This document shows, one piece after another, positions 45,064 through 54,173 of a DNA stretch of 64,000 bases. The notes beneath the pieces were generated by a model. That model was not told the DNA's origin, ran no database searches, and saw only the letters and a list, made by a program, of their open reading frames with translations. Origin of the DNA: CAVALG01 sp963630555 (GTDB lineage: Bacteria; Bacillota; Clostridia; Oscillospirales; Acutalibacteraceae); NCBI GenBank assembly GCA_963630555.1, contig CAVGND010000004.1:1-64000 (forward strand). Reading direction: 5' to 3'. The translations under genes were made by a program, and so were the position numbers. Within the stretch, counting starts at the first letter, position 1. Each line of letters starts with the position of its first letter.

Positions 45064-45717
45064 ATGGATAACAGAACCGAATTTATAGAAAAAAACATTC
45101 CGCTTGTGCATTCGCTGTGTAAACGCTTTATCGGGCGCGGAATCGAATACGATGACCTGTTTCAAGCGGGATGTATGGGTCTTGTTAAAGCATATGACGG
45201 GTTTGACAAATCACGCGGGCTGGCATTTTCAACATATGCAGTACCCGTGATATTCGGCGAACTTAAACGGCTTTTCCGTGACGGCGGACTGGTAAAAGTA
45301 AGTCGGGGACTTAAAGAACTCTCACTTAAAGCAGTCCGTGAAAAGGAAAATTTGTCAAAACAATTGGGGCGTGAGCCAACCGTGAGCGAGATAGCAAAAC
45401 ATCTTGAAAAAACTCCGGAAGAAATTACAGAGGCGCTGTGCGCGGTGCAGCCTGCAATGTCGCTTACGCTTAACAGCGACGAAGAAAGCCGCGAATACGA
45501 CCTGCCCGACAAGCGGCAGACCGACTCCGTGTTTAACCGAATTGCACTCTCCTCTGCGCTTGACACTCTGCCCGAACGGGACCGAAAATTAATCGAACTC
45601 AGATATTTCGGGGCAAAAACTCAGTGTGAAACCGCGCGCGAACTCGGAATGAGTCAGGTTCAGGTGTCGCGCAGGGAAAAAACTATTCTTTTGCAAATGC
45701 GCGGCTTGCTTGCATAG
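45064..45717 (+). CDS. sigF: RNA polymerase sporulation sigma factor SigF
   Basis: The 217-residue sigma factor directs early forespore transcription. Region 2 includes YDDLFQAGCMGLVKAYDGFD and GLAFSTYAVPVIFGELKR, region 3 covers about residues 95-140, and region 4 ends in ETARELGMSQVQVSRREK, the -35-reading helix-turn-helix. Context after spoIIAB fixes the identity as sigma F rather than sigma G or B. The N-terminus is short, as in clostridial SigF. The gene converges on dpaB with 37 bases between stops. Confidence 0.96.
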   Translation: MDNRTEFIEKNIPLVHSLCKRFIGRGIEYDDLFQAGCMGLVKAYDGFDKSRGLAFSTYAVPVIFGELKRLFRDGGLVKVSRGLKELSLKAVREKENLSKQLGREPTVSEIAKHLEKTPEEITEALCAVQPAMSLTLNSDEESREYDLPDKRQTDSVFNRIALSSALDTLPERDRKLIELRYFGAKTQCETARELGMSQVQVSRREKTILLQMRGLLA

Positions 45718-45754
45718 AAGCTGCAAATTTGACTACGGTTAACCGCCCGAAAAA

Positions 45755-46336
45755 TCAGTGTATCATCGGCTGCATCTGCACGCCGTTAAGTGCCGATTCG
45801 GCAGCGGTAATCACAGCATCGAAGTCAGCAACGCAGGAACGCGTTTTTTTAATCGGGTCATCCTGTGAAAACGGAACAAAAGTATATCCGCGAACCGCAA
45901 GAAGCGCACCGATGTTTTTTGCGGCACCGCTCAGCGCGTCATTGGTTGACGGGGCAATAAGCACCGGTCTTTCGTTTCTCAGGTGTGCCTTTGCCGCCAT
46001 TGTAACCGAAGTGTCGGTTATACCGTTTGCAAGTTTACCCAAAGTATTGCCGGTGCACGGACATATAATAAGCAAATCAAGCATTTTTTTGGGGCCGATC
46101 GGTTCAGCCTCCGCCACTGTATGAATAATACCCTTTCCGCAAAGCAAACGCATCTGTTCTTTAAATTCGGAGCAGGTGCCGAAACGGGTATCACTATTAT
46201 ACACTATAGGCGACATTATTGGGTAAACATCCGCACCGGTTTTACACAGTTGTTCAAGCGTCGCCATACTTTTTTTAAGGGTACAAAACGAGCCGCATAC
46301 AGCGTAGCCTATTCTTTTGTTTTTTAATTGCGACAT
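45755..46336 (-). CDS. dpaB: Dipicolinate synthase subunit B
   Basis: The 193-residue flavoprotein-like subunit helps make dipicolinic acid, the calcium chelator of the spore core. IGYAVCGSFCTLKKSM near the N-terminus is the flavin-binding loop. LIICPCTGNTLGKLANGITDT (near 90) and LIAPSTNDALSGAAKNIG (near 128) are DpaB/SpoVFB hallmarks. It follows dpaA by 42 bases. Expression in the mother cell under sigma K is known for the family; no promoter can be read here. Confidence 0.93.
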   Translation of the reverse strand: MSQLKNKRIGYAVCGSFCTLKKSMATLEQLCKTGADVYPIMSPIVYNSDTRFGTCSEFKEQMRLLCGKGIIHTVAEAEPIGPKKMLDLLIICPCTGNTLGKLANGITDTSVTMAAKAHLRNERPVLIAPSTNDALSGAAKNIGALLAVRGYTFVPFSQDDPIKKTRSCVADFDAVITAAESALNGVQMQPMIH

Positions 46337-46378
46337 ATTACCATCTCCGTTTTACCGCCCTGTAAGTTTGGGCTTAGA

Positions 46379-47203
46379 TTATATAAGATTGTTTTTTACC
46401 GTTTCGTATATTATTTTTGCGGCAGCACGGGGGCTTTCCTTGCCCGGCAATGACAGTGCCCTTACCAACTTTATATTAAGTTTTTCCGCCGCTTCCCTGT
46501 CTGTTCCTCCGGGGGCTGACGCCAGGTCAATAACTACAGCGTCCTCTGCAATGTTTTTCAGTTCCCTACTGCCGAGAACGGGTGCAGGCACGGTATTGAA
46601 AACATAATCGCAGTGCGGCAGAACGCGGCTTATATCGCAAAGTTTAACAGGGGTGTATCCGCTTACGGATATTTCGGCAAGAACCGGGATTTTACGCGCC
46701 GCCACCGTAACCGAAGAACCGACCGCAGACAGATAGCGGGAAAGTATCTTCCCTATGCGGCCGTACCCTATAATCAGCGAATTTGAGCCAAATAATGCGC
46801 CCTCGCTCTCTGCCACGGCGGTTTTAACAGCCGCCTCGGCAGTCAGGGCGGCGTTATATATAAGCAGCGATTCGTCGCGCCCGTAGTCGTAATATTTTAC
46901 GCATTTTTTATCAAGCACATCGCAAAATTGCTGCGGCATAATTCCACCGAAAACCATCTGCCCTTTAACGGTTAATTCCGCTATTCTGTCAAGTAATATT
47001 TCGCCGCCGTAAAGGGAAGAATTAAGAGTCTTTCCATCTCTTGATACGGGCATCGGCAACAAAACCGCATCACTGTCCGAAAGCATGAGGTCACCGCTGT
47101 CCTGTTCTGTTAAACCGAATGTCTTAACGGAATTACCCGACGCCGTAAGGAAGTCTTTTAAATATAATTGGCGTTTATCTCCGCCTATTATAATGAATTT
47201 CAC
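46379..47203 (-). CDS. dpaA: Dipicolinate synthase subunit A
   Basis: The 274-residue protein pairs with DpaB to oxidise a lysine-pathway intermediate to dipicolinate. KFIIIGGDKRQLYL at the N-terminus and LIIGYGRIGKILSRYL (near 147-162) are Rossmann loops. IDLASAPGGTDREAAEKL near the C-terminus is typical of the subunit. The GTG at 47203 has a G-rich site upstream, and GTG 47212 directly abuts that site. It follows the cca terminator, so it needs its own promoter. Confidence 0.92.
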   Translation of the reverse strand: MKFIIIGGDKRQLYLKDFLTASGNSVKTFGLTEQDSGDLMLSDSDAVLLPMPVSRDGKTLNSSLYGGEILLDRIAELTVKGQMVFGGIMPQQFCDVLDKKCVKYYDYGRDESLLIYNAALTAEAAVKTAVAESEGALFGSNSLIIGYGRIGKILSRYLSAVGSSVTVAARKIPVLAEISVSGYTPVKLCDISRVLPHCDYVFNTVPAPVLGSRELKNIAEDAVVIDLASAPGGTDREAAEKLNIKLVRALSLPGKESPRAAAKIIYETVKNNLI

Positions 47204-47227
47204 AATCCGCACCCCCGAATAAAAATA

Positions 47228-47268
47228 AGTCCCTCACAAAATGAATTCAATACATTTTATGAGGGACT
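47228..47268 (-). terminator. Intrinsic terminator after cca
   Basis: Bases 47228-47243 pair with 47253-47268 (15 of 16 positions). The minus strand continues into a T-rich tract. It separates cca from dpaA. Confidence 0.8.
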
Positions 47269-47287
47269 GCAAATTTTGTTACATTTA

Positions 47288-48484
47288 TCAGGCGCTGCTG
47301 CCGGCCGCAAAATCACTCCCGGCAATTTCGGCAAGTTTTTCGAAATTGTTAAGCGCCGGATTTTCTATACAAAGTTCCAAAAGATTTTGAAGTTCCGCGC
47401 CTATATTACTGCCTGAAAAGCCTATCTTCTTAAGCGTTTCACCGCTTATTGCAAGATCGGATATGCAAAACGGATGATTTTCGTCAATAATTCGTCCGGA
47501 ATATTCTTTAATATATCTGCTGTCTGTTCCGCACAATATTTCAAGTGCACAACCGAGTTGTTCCCATTTATCCGGCGGCATGGCGGAAAACTGCCTTTTA
47601 AATTCGGTAAAATCACTTGTAACACCTTTTTTAATATAATTGTTGAACATAACCGCCGCTTTTGCAGTCTTTTTATCCGCTTTAAGATTGTGCATAACAA
47701 CAGCCGTGTCTGCGTTTGCAAGATAGCACAATGCAGCCGCTCTTACCGCAACATCTGTCGGCAAAGAGCAGAAATTGCGTTCTATACCAAACCGCGGCAG
47801 TCCTATAAATTCCATACCGTATTCAAAAAGCGGTGAGGCTTTATCCGGACGAACAGACAAAAGCACTTTTTTAAGTTCCGAATAAATACGCTCGGCACTT
47901 ATATTTTTAAGTAAAGGCATATTACCGAATGCGGCTTTAAGGGTTATGTTATCAATATTAAAATCCAACTGTGCCGCAAAGCGAAAAAGCCGTAATATAC
48001 GAAGTGCATCCTCTTTAAAGCGCCTATCGGGGTCACCTACCGCCCTTAAAGTCCTTTTTTTTATGTCCTCAAGCCCCGAAAACGGGTCACGCAGTCCTCT
48101 GTTGGGATGGTAAGCCATCGCATTGACTGTAAAATCACGCCGTTTTAAATCTTCATCTAAATTTCTTACAAACGCCACGGTGTCAGGGTGACGGTTATCT
48201 CGGTATTCCCCATCCACACGAAATGTGGTTATCTCAACGGGCATGGAATTGATTATCGCAGTGAATGTACCGTGTTTTTCCCCGGTCATAACGGTCTTTG
48301 GAAAAAGCGCAGCGGCAAAATGACACTCGGCGGATGTGGCAATATCAAAATCGTGAGGCTCAAGTCCCATACAAAGATCCCTGACTGCGCCGCCCACACA
48401 CCACGCTTCGTGACCCGTTTGTTCAATCGTGTCAATGCATTCGCAAATGTATTCGGGTATATCAAATTTTGTTCGTATATCCAT
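47288..48484 (-). CDS. cca: CCA tRNA nucleotidyltransferase family protein
   Basis: The 398-residue class II nucleotidyltransferase adds or repairs the 3' CCA of tRNAs. AWCVGGAVRDLCMGLEPHDFDIAT (near residues 22-45) holds the GGxVRD and DxD catalytic motifs, RRDFTVNAMAY follows, and GDPDRRFKEDALRILRLFRFA is the neck domain. No HD domain is seen. The ATG at 48484 has GGTGA 5 bases upstream. It is divergent from murC. The tRNA-Leu in this window already encodes CCA, so the enzyme may serve in repair. Confidence 0.9.
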   Translation of the reverse strand: MDIRTKFDIPEYICECIDTIEQTGHEAWCVGGAVRDLCMGLEPHDFDIATSAECHFAAALFPKTVMTGEKHGTFTAIINSMPVEITTFRVDGEYRDNRHPDTVAFVRNLDEDLKRRDFTVNAMAYHPNRGLRDPFSGLEDIKKRTLRAVGDPDRRFKEDALRILRLFRFAAQLDFNIDNITLKAAFGNMPLLKNISAERIYSELKKVLLSVRPDKASPLFEYGMEFIGLPRFGIERNFCSLPTDVAVRAAALCYLANADTAVVMHNLKADKKTAKAAVMFNNYIKKGVTSDFTEFKRQFSAMPPDKWEQLGCALEILCGTDSRYIKEYSGRIIDENHPFCISDLAISGETLKKIGFSGSNIGAELQNLLELCIENPALNNFEKLAEIAGSDFAAGSSA

Positions 48485-48589
48485 TTTTATCACCGATATC
48501 AGCATAAAATTCAGAAAAACTATTTATTTTTCCGTCACTATGTAATATAATAAATTTGTGTAGATTTAAAACTGTAGGGAGTGTTCGCC

Positions 48590-49969
48590 TTGTTTAATAA
48601 AGACGGGTTAATAGATAAAGTTAAAAAAATCCATATGATAGGCATAGGCGGCTCGGGTATGTGCCCGCTTGCCGAAATATTGCACGAAAAAGGTTACATC
48701 ATAACAGGGTCGGACAATAATGAAAGCGACCCGTTAAAGCGAGTCAAAGCGCTCGGTATACCTGTATCAATGGGACATAAGGCAGAAAATGTCGAAGGGG
48801 CGGAACTGGTTGTATACTCCGCCGCAATTCACGACGACAACCCGGAGATAATACGCGCAAAGGAACTGGGTATACCGCTTATGGAACGCGCCGACCTTTT
48901 GGGGGCAATAACCCGAAAATTTAAAAAAATGGTTGGAGTTTGCGGAACGCACGGTAAAACAACAACAAGTTCCATGATAACGCAGGTTCTCTACTCCGCC
49001 GGTTTTGACCCGACCGCAGTTATAGGCGGAAAACTTCCGCTTATAAATGCCAACGGCAGAGTCGGAAAAACCGATTATATGGTATGCGAATCCTGCGAAT
49101 TTGTGGATACTTTTTTAAAACTCACGCCCTATATGGCTGTGCTTTTGAATATTGATAACGACCATCTTGATTATTTTAAAACCATGGATAACCTCGTACA
49201 TTCATTTGCAAAATTTTTAAAGATGACAAAGGTAGCCGTTGTAAACGGGGATGACTCCCTTGCAATGAAAGCGGCAGAAGATTTTGACGGCGAACTGATA
49301 ACATACGGATATGGTTCTTTTAATGATTATACCGCAAAGAACCTTAAAAGTGCAAGTGCGGGTTATGAATATGACCTTTATTTTAAAGAAAAATTTGTTG
49401 CACACCTCACACTTGGCGTTCCCGGTAAGCACAATGTTATGAATTCCATGGCTTGCTTTGCCGCATGCAGATATTTAGGCGTTCCCGAAGACGATATAAA
49501 ATCAGGCATTGAGAGTTTCGGCGGTGCGGGCAGACGGTTTGAAAAAATATGTTCGGCAGGCGGTATAACGGTAGTTGACGATTATGCCCATCACCCGACC
49601 GAATTAAAAGCCACATTAAATGCTGCAAAAGCCCTGCCCTACAAAAATGTTATTGCGGTTTTTCAGCCCTTCACATTTTCAAGAACACAGTTGCTTAAAG
49701 ACGATTTTATCGAGGCGCTTAAAATAGCCGATAAGGTAGTGCTTATGCCGATTATGGGTTCACGCGAAGTTAACGAAACGGGTATTTCATCAGCCGACTT
49801 GGCATGCGGATTACCCGAATGTTATTTAACCTCCACCCACGCCGATACCGCCGAAAAAGCACTTGAAATTGCACAGCCGGGCGATATAATAATAACTATG
49901 GGCGGCGGTGATGTCTACAAAGCAGCACACATTATGCGTGACCGACTTACAGCAGACACAAAAAAATAA
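48590..49969 (+). CDS. murC: UDP-N-acetylmuramate--L-alanine ligase
   Basis: The 459-residue Mur ligase attaches the first amino acid of the peptidoglycan stem peptide. IHMIGIGGSGMCPLAEIL (near residue 14) binds the UDP-sugar, GVCGTHGKTTTSSMI (near 110) is the ATP loop, and DDYAHHPTELKATL (near 330) is the MurC-specific C-terminal block. The TTG at 48590 has AGGGAG about 8 bases upstream, whereas the GTG at 48581 overlaps that site. It is followed by a VanY-type peptidase gene after 20 bases, so two cell-wall genes are co-transcribed. Confidence 0.95.
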   Translation: MFNKDGLIDKVKKIHMIGIGGSGMCPLAEILHEKGYIITGSDNNESDPLKRVKALGIPVSMGHKAENVEGAELVVYSAAIHDDNPEIIRAKELGIPLMERADLLGAITRKFKKMVGVCGTHGKTTTSSMITQVLYSAGFDPTAVIGGKLPLINANGRVGKTDYMVCESCEFVDTFLKLTPYMAVLLNIDNDHLDYFKTMDNLVHSFAKFLKMTKVAVVNGDDSLAMKAAEDFDGELITYGYGSFNDYTAKNLKSASAGYEYDLYFKEKFVAHLTLGVPGKHNVMNSMACFAACRYLGVPEDDIKSGIESFGGAGRRFEKICSAGGITVVDDYAHHPTELKATLNAAKALPYKNVIAVFQPFTFSRTQLLKDDFIEALKIADKVVLMPIMGSREVNETGISSADLACGLPECYLTSTHADTAEKALEIAQPGDIIITMGGGDVYKAAHIMRDRLTADTKK

Positions 49970-49989
49970 ACGGATATTGGGGACAAAAA

Positions 49990-50796
49990 ATGCCGACAAA
50001 GAAAAAACACACCAAAATACTTTGGGGAAGACTTACAGTGCTGTTCATTGCCGTTGCTGCAATAATTGCGCTTATCTGCATAAGCGCCGTTAAAATAATA
50101 GGCGGAGCAACACCCGAAAAAAGCAGCAAAGCCGACGCATCGTTAACAAGTTCGAAGGCTTCACAGGCAGGTTATGCCGACGGCGCCGCAGATGACAGTG
50201 CGGAGATTGAAATACCGTGGAATTTAAAACTTGTCAACGCACAAAACCCTATTGAAGACGGTTATGAAGTTCCGCTTACAGCCATTCATTCCTGGTATGC
50301 GGCTTCTGCTTCGGTCAAACTTGATTCACGCGCAGTTGAAGCATTTGAAAATATGTGTGCGGCTGCAGCAAAAGAGAACATCAAACTTTTTGCCGCTTCG
50401 GCATACCGTTCGATTGAAAGCCAGCAGGCATTGTTCAGCAAAGAAACCGCGAAGCAAAAAAGCCTTGATCCATCGCTTACAACCGAGCAAGCGGAGGAAA
50501 AAGCTGCCACGGTGGTTACACGGCCGGGAACAAGCGAACACAATTTAGGCCTTGCAATTGATATAAACACCGATGAGGAAAGTTTTAAGAATACCGCGGA
50601 ATACGCTTGGCTTAAAGTTCATGCGCAGGAATACGGGTTTATTGAGCGATATCCAAAGAATAAAGTGGATATAACCGGCATAATTTACGAGCCGTGGCAT
50701 TACCGCTATGTCGGGGTCAGCGATGCTGTGCGAATTAACGAACTTGATATGTGCCTTGAAGAATATATAGATTATTTAAAATCCGGCAAGAAGTAA
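49990..50796 (+). CDS. M15B-family D-Ala-D-Ala carboxypeptidase (VanY/DdcY-like), membrane-anchored
   Basis: The 268-residue protein has one N-terminal transmembrane segment (about residues 15-37) and a Ser/Ala-rich linker. A zinc peptidase domain follows: TSEHNLGLAIDINTDE (near residue 178) carries the first His and Asp ligands, and YEPWHYRYVG (near 236) the catalytic Glu and third His. It would cut D-Ala-D-Ala or related bonds on the outer face of the membrane. It is read as a wall-remodelling enzyme next to murC; no vancomycin-resistance genes are present. The stop overlaps the next frame's first ATG. Confidence 0.88.
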   Translation: MPTKKKHTKILWGRLTVLFIAVAAIIALICISAVKIIGGATPEKSSKADASLTSSKASQAGYADGAADDSAEIEIPWNLKLVNAQNPIEDGYEVPLTAIHSWYAASASVKLDSRAVEAFENMCAAAAKENIKLFAASAYRSIESQQALFSKETAKQKSLDPSLTTEQAEEKAATVVTRPGTSEHNLGLAIDINTDEESFKNTAEYAWLKVHAQEYGFIERYPKNKVDITGIIYEPWHYRYVGVSDAVRINELDMCLEEYIDYLKSGKK

Positions 50797-50819
50797 TGCA
50801 AAAAGGAGTGACTGTATTC

Positions 50820-52100
50820 ATGAAAAAAGAACCTGTTGTAAAAGAATACGACATTGTTGTTGTCGGCGGCGGTCTTACCGGAGTTGCGGCGGCAATAGCG
50901 GCAGCTCGTCTTAACAAACGCGTGATTATACTTGAAAAATCGGCGACATTCGGCGGTGCGGCCACTAACTGCCTTGTCAATCCGTTTATGGGGTCGGCAA
51001 CCGAAAAGGACGGAAAATCCCTTCAATTATCTCGCGGCATTTTCAGTGAAATAATCGACACTTTAAATGCAAAAAATGCCTACAAATCCAACGGCGGAAC
51101 CGGCGAATTTGACGAAGAAACACTTAAAAACGTGCTTACGGATATGGTTATATCTTCGGGTGCCGACATTGTTTTTCACGCAGAAATGGCAACCGTTCAA
51201 GCCGAAAACGGCACGGTTGAGTCAGTAACCGTTTATTATAAGGGTAACGAATATATATTTAAAGCAAAATATTTCATTGACGCAACAGGCGACGCAAACC
51301 TTAGCTTCGCCGCCGGTTTCCCTTTTCGCTTAGGCAGAGAAACCGACTCGCTGTGTCAGCCGATGACCCTGTGTTTTCGGGTTGCAAATGTAAATATGGA
51401 TCTTATGTTCGGCGGTCAGTGGGGCGAGATTTCTCCGCTCTACAAGCGATTTAAAAAAGAGGGTAAAATCAAAAATCCGCGCGAAGATGTTCTGGCGTTC
51501 ACAACGCCACATTACGGCGTTTTGAATTTTAATTCGACCCGTGTTGTAAAGAAAAATCCGACCGATTTGTTTGATGTAACTGCCGCAGAGATTGAAAGCC
51601 GCAAACAGGCACAGGAACTTTTCGCCTTTCTTAAAGAAAACTTCACCGCATTTAAAGACGCATACATATCGTCAACCGCACAGGAAATAGGCATACGCGA
51701 GAGCCGAATGATTGACGGTGAACATATTTTAACAGTCGAAGAATTAAAGGACTGCAAAATGTTTCGGGATCGTATCGCCGTCGGGAATTATGATATTGAC
51801 ATACACAATCCCGACGGTTCGGGAACATCACACTACTTCTTCCCCAAAGGAAAATACTACTCAGTTCCCTACCGCTGTCTTATCCCGAAAGGCAGTAAGA
51901 ACCTGCTTGTTGCTGGGCGTTCGATATCCGTTGTGCATGAAGTGCAGGCTTCAATCCGAATAATGCCGATTGTATGCACATTGGGTCAGGCGGCAGGTAC
52001 AGCCGCCGCACTGTCGGCAGACGGCGAAACTACTGTCGGTAATGTTGACATTAAGAAGTTGCAGCAGACGCTGCTGGATAACGAAGCATTTTTAGGTTAA
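50820..52100 (+). CDS. FAD-dependent oxidoreductase (FAD_oxidored family)
   Basis: The 426-residue protein starts with YDIVVVGGGLTGVAAAIAAARL, a Rossmann FAD-binding motif, then LEKSATFGGAATNCLVNPFMG, which is typical of the PF12831 group. ATGDANLSFAAGF near residue 160 and a C-terminal AGRSISVVHEVQASIRIMP complete the FAD site. Members act on unknown, often secreted or carbohydrate-linked, substrates. The ATG at 50820 has AAAGGAGTG upstream; ATG 50796 overlaps the previous stop and lacks spacing. It is the last gene of the murC transcript and ends at a strong terminator. Confidence 0.82.
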   Translation: MKKEPVVKEYDIVVVGGGLTGVAAAIAAARLNKRVIILEKSATFGGAATNCLVNPFMGSATEKDGKSLQLSRGIFSEIIDTLNAKNAYKSNGGTGEFDEETLKNVLTDMVISSGADIVFHAEMATVQAENGTVESVTVYYKGNEYIFKAKYFIDATGDANLSFAAGFPFRLGRETDSLCQPMTLCFRVANVNMDLMFGGQWGEISPLYKRFKKEGKIKNPREDVLAFTTPHYGVLNFNSTRVVKKNPTDLFDVTAAEIESRKQAQELFAFLKENFTAFKDAYISSTAQEIGIRESRMIDGEHILTVEELKDCKMFRDRIAVGNYDIDIHNPDGSGTSHYFFPKGKYYSVPYRCLIPKGSKNLLVAGRSISVVHEVQASIRIMPIVCTLGQAAGTAAALSADGETTVGNVDIKKLQQTLLDNEAFLG

Positions 52101-52107
52101 CCGGATT

Positions 52108-52147
52108 AATCCCCCGTAACGGCAAACAGTTGCTGTTACGGGGGATT
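52108..52147. terminator. Bidirectional terminator between the FAD oxidoreductase gene and recG
   Basis: A 13-bp perfect stem (52108-52120 with 52135-52147) is extended by an inner GCAA/TTGC pairing. A T-rich tract follows on the plus strand, and the minus strand gives a usable stem for recG. Confidence 0.88.
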
Positions 52148-52160
52148 TGTTTTGTTAAGA

Positions 52161-54170
52161 TTATTGGCTTGCGATTTGCTTTGCCTGCTTTATCATTTCA
52201 CGCAACTCCGGGTAATCGGTCAATTTCGGGTCGCTTTTAATAAGATCCGCCGCCGCTTTTCCTGCCTGACGGAACAGTTCAATATCATTTGTAAGGTCGG
52301 CAATTTTCAGTTCGGGAAGCCCGTGCTGCCGCTTGCCTATTATATCGCCCGGCCCGCGCATTTTTAAATCTTCATCCGCTATTTTAAAACCATCCGAAGT
52401 GTGACACATTATGCCGAGTCGCATTGCCGATTGTTTGCCGCCGGCATCGGAAACTAAGATGCAGGTGGATTTATAGGTTCCCCTGCCTATCCTGCCGCGC
52501 AATTGATGCAGTTGCGACAATCCGAAACGGTCGGCATTTTCTATAACCATTATAACCGCATTGGGCACGTCAATGCCTACCTCAATAACCGTTGTTGCGA
52601 CAAGAAGTTGAATTTCTCCTTTTGCAAATGATTTCATCACATTGTCCTTTTCGCGCGGTTTCATTTTTCCGTGCAGCAGCCCCACGCTGTAATTTTTAAA
52701 CGGTCCGTCCTGCAACTGCTTATAATATTCGGTTGCTGGAACAAGCCCGTTATCGGTTTCGCCCTCCTCAATCAAAGGGCAAACTATGTATCCCTGCCTG
52801 CCCTCATCGAGGTGCTTTTTGACGTAATTATATATTCTTGTATGGTAATCGGAAGTAACCGCAAATGTGTCGATCGGCTGTCTGCCCTTCGGCATTTCGT
52901 CTATTATGCTTATATCAAGTTCGCCGTAAACTATCATTGCAAGGGTGCGGGGTATCGGTGTTGCGGACATTACAAGCATATGCGGCGCGGAACCTTTTTT
53001 ATAAAGCGAAGCCCTTTGTGCCACGCCGAAACGGTGTTGCTCATCCGTTACCACCAAGGCAAGATTTTTGAACACAACATCTTCCTGAATCACGGCGTGC
53101 GTACCTATAACAAGGTCATATTCGCCGTTTTTTACGGCATCTTTAATTTTCTGTTTCTTCGACTTTGTCACACTGCCCGTTAAAAGGCAGGCGTTTATTC
53201 CGCAATCCTTAAACAATGTCTGAAATGAATTAAAATGCTGTTCTGCCAATACCTCGGTCGGTACCATAAGAGCGGCTTGATATCCGCTTTTTATGCAGTT
53301 GTATATTACCGCTGCGGCAACAACGGTCTTGCCGGAACCGACATCACCTTGTATCAAGCGGTGCATAGGATGCCCTGAATTCATATCGGCGGTGCATTCC
53401 GCCACGGTTCTTAACTGTGCAGCGGTCAACACATACGGCAATCCTTTTATAAATTCATGGGAACGGTCAGCAATTGCAATGCCGCTCTGTCCGCCGGTAT
53501 GCATTTTTGAATATATCATCAGCGACCGGAGCACAAACATTTCCTCAAATGCCAGGCGGCGCCTTGCTTCATATACATCTGAATATGTTTTCGGGAAATG
53601 AATATTTCGCAAAGCGGCATCCAACCCGCAAAGAGAGTAGCCGTCTATTATACTCTGCGGCAGCGTTTCTTTAACCTCGGCCTTTTGAATGGCATTGCTT
53701 ATCATACGCTCAAAATCCGCAGAAGAAAGTCCGCCCGCTGATGGATATACGGGGCGTATTTTCATAAATGACAGCGGCTTGATTTTAGGGGAGTCCATTT
53801 CTTTCATAAGCGTAACGCCGGTAGCCCTGCCATAAAACAGGTACTCCTCCCCTTTTATAAGCGACTTTGCAAGATAATCGTTATTAAAAAGGGTTACAAG
53901 TAGCGTGCCCGTGCCATCTTCGGCAAAAAATTTGTATACGGTCATATTTTTTCGCACTTGAGACTTATTAACAGTCGAGGAAATACGGGCACGGATACAA
54001 ACGGCAGAGCCGCAGTTTGCCGACGCAATATCGGATATTTCGCCCCAGTTTTCGTATGCACGGGGATAATAACGCAAAAGCGAGCCGACGCTGTGTATAC
54101 CGAGGCTGTGCAAAGCCTCGGCACGCTTTTCGCCGACTCCTTTAATAAATTTCAAATCAGTGTTAAACAT
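52161..54170 (-). CDS. recG: ATP-dependent DNA helicase RecG
   Basis: The 669-residue helicase rewinds stalled forks and Holliday junctions. The N-terminal wedge/OB domain covers about residues 60-150. Motif I is QGDVGSGKTVVAAA (near 280), motif II is DEQHRFG, and SATPIPRTLAM is motif III. QLRGRIGRG and the C-terminal TRG region complete the family layout. Length matches RecG. The ATG is 3 bases after the DAK2 stop. It is the last gene of the Asp23-DAK2-recG operon. Confidence 0.96.
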   Translation of the reverse strand: MFNTDLKFIKGVGEKRAEALHSLGIHSVGSLLRYYPRAYENWGEISDIASANCGSAVCIRARISSTVNKSQVRKNMTVYKFFAEDGTGTLLVTLFNNDYLAKSLIKGEEYLFYGRATGVTLMKEMDSPKIKPLSFMKIRPVYPSAGGLSSADFERMISNAIQKAEVKETLPQSIIDGYSLCGLDAALRNIHFPKTYSDVYEARRRLAFEEMFVLRSLMIYSKMHTGGQSGIAIADRSHEFIKGLPYVLTAAQLRTVAECTADMNSGHPMHRLIQGDVGSGKTVVAAAVIYNCIKSGYQAALMVPTEVLAEQHFNSFQTLFKDCGINACLLTGSVTKSKKQKIKDAVKNGEYDLVIGTHAVIQEDVVFKNLALVVTDEQHRFGVAQRASLYKKGSAPHMLVMSATPIPRTLAMIVYGELDISIIDEMPKGRQPIDTFAVTSDYHTRIYNYVKKHLDEGRQGYIVCPLIEEGETDNGLVPATEYYKQLQDGPFKNYSVGLLHGKMKPREKDNVMKSFAKGEIQLLVATTVIEVGIDVPNAVIMVIENADRFGLSQLHQLRGRIGRGTYKSTCILVSDAGGKQSAMRLGIMCHTSDGFKIADEDLKMRGPGDIIGKRQHGLPELKIADLTNDIELFRQAGKAAADLIKSDPKLTDYPELREMIKQAKQIASQ

Positions 54171-54173
54171 TAT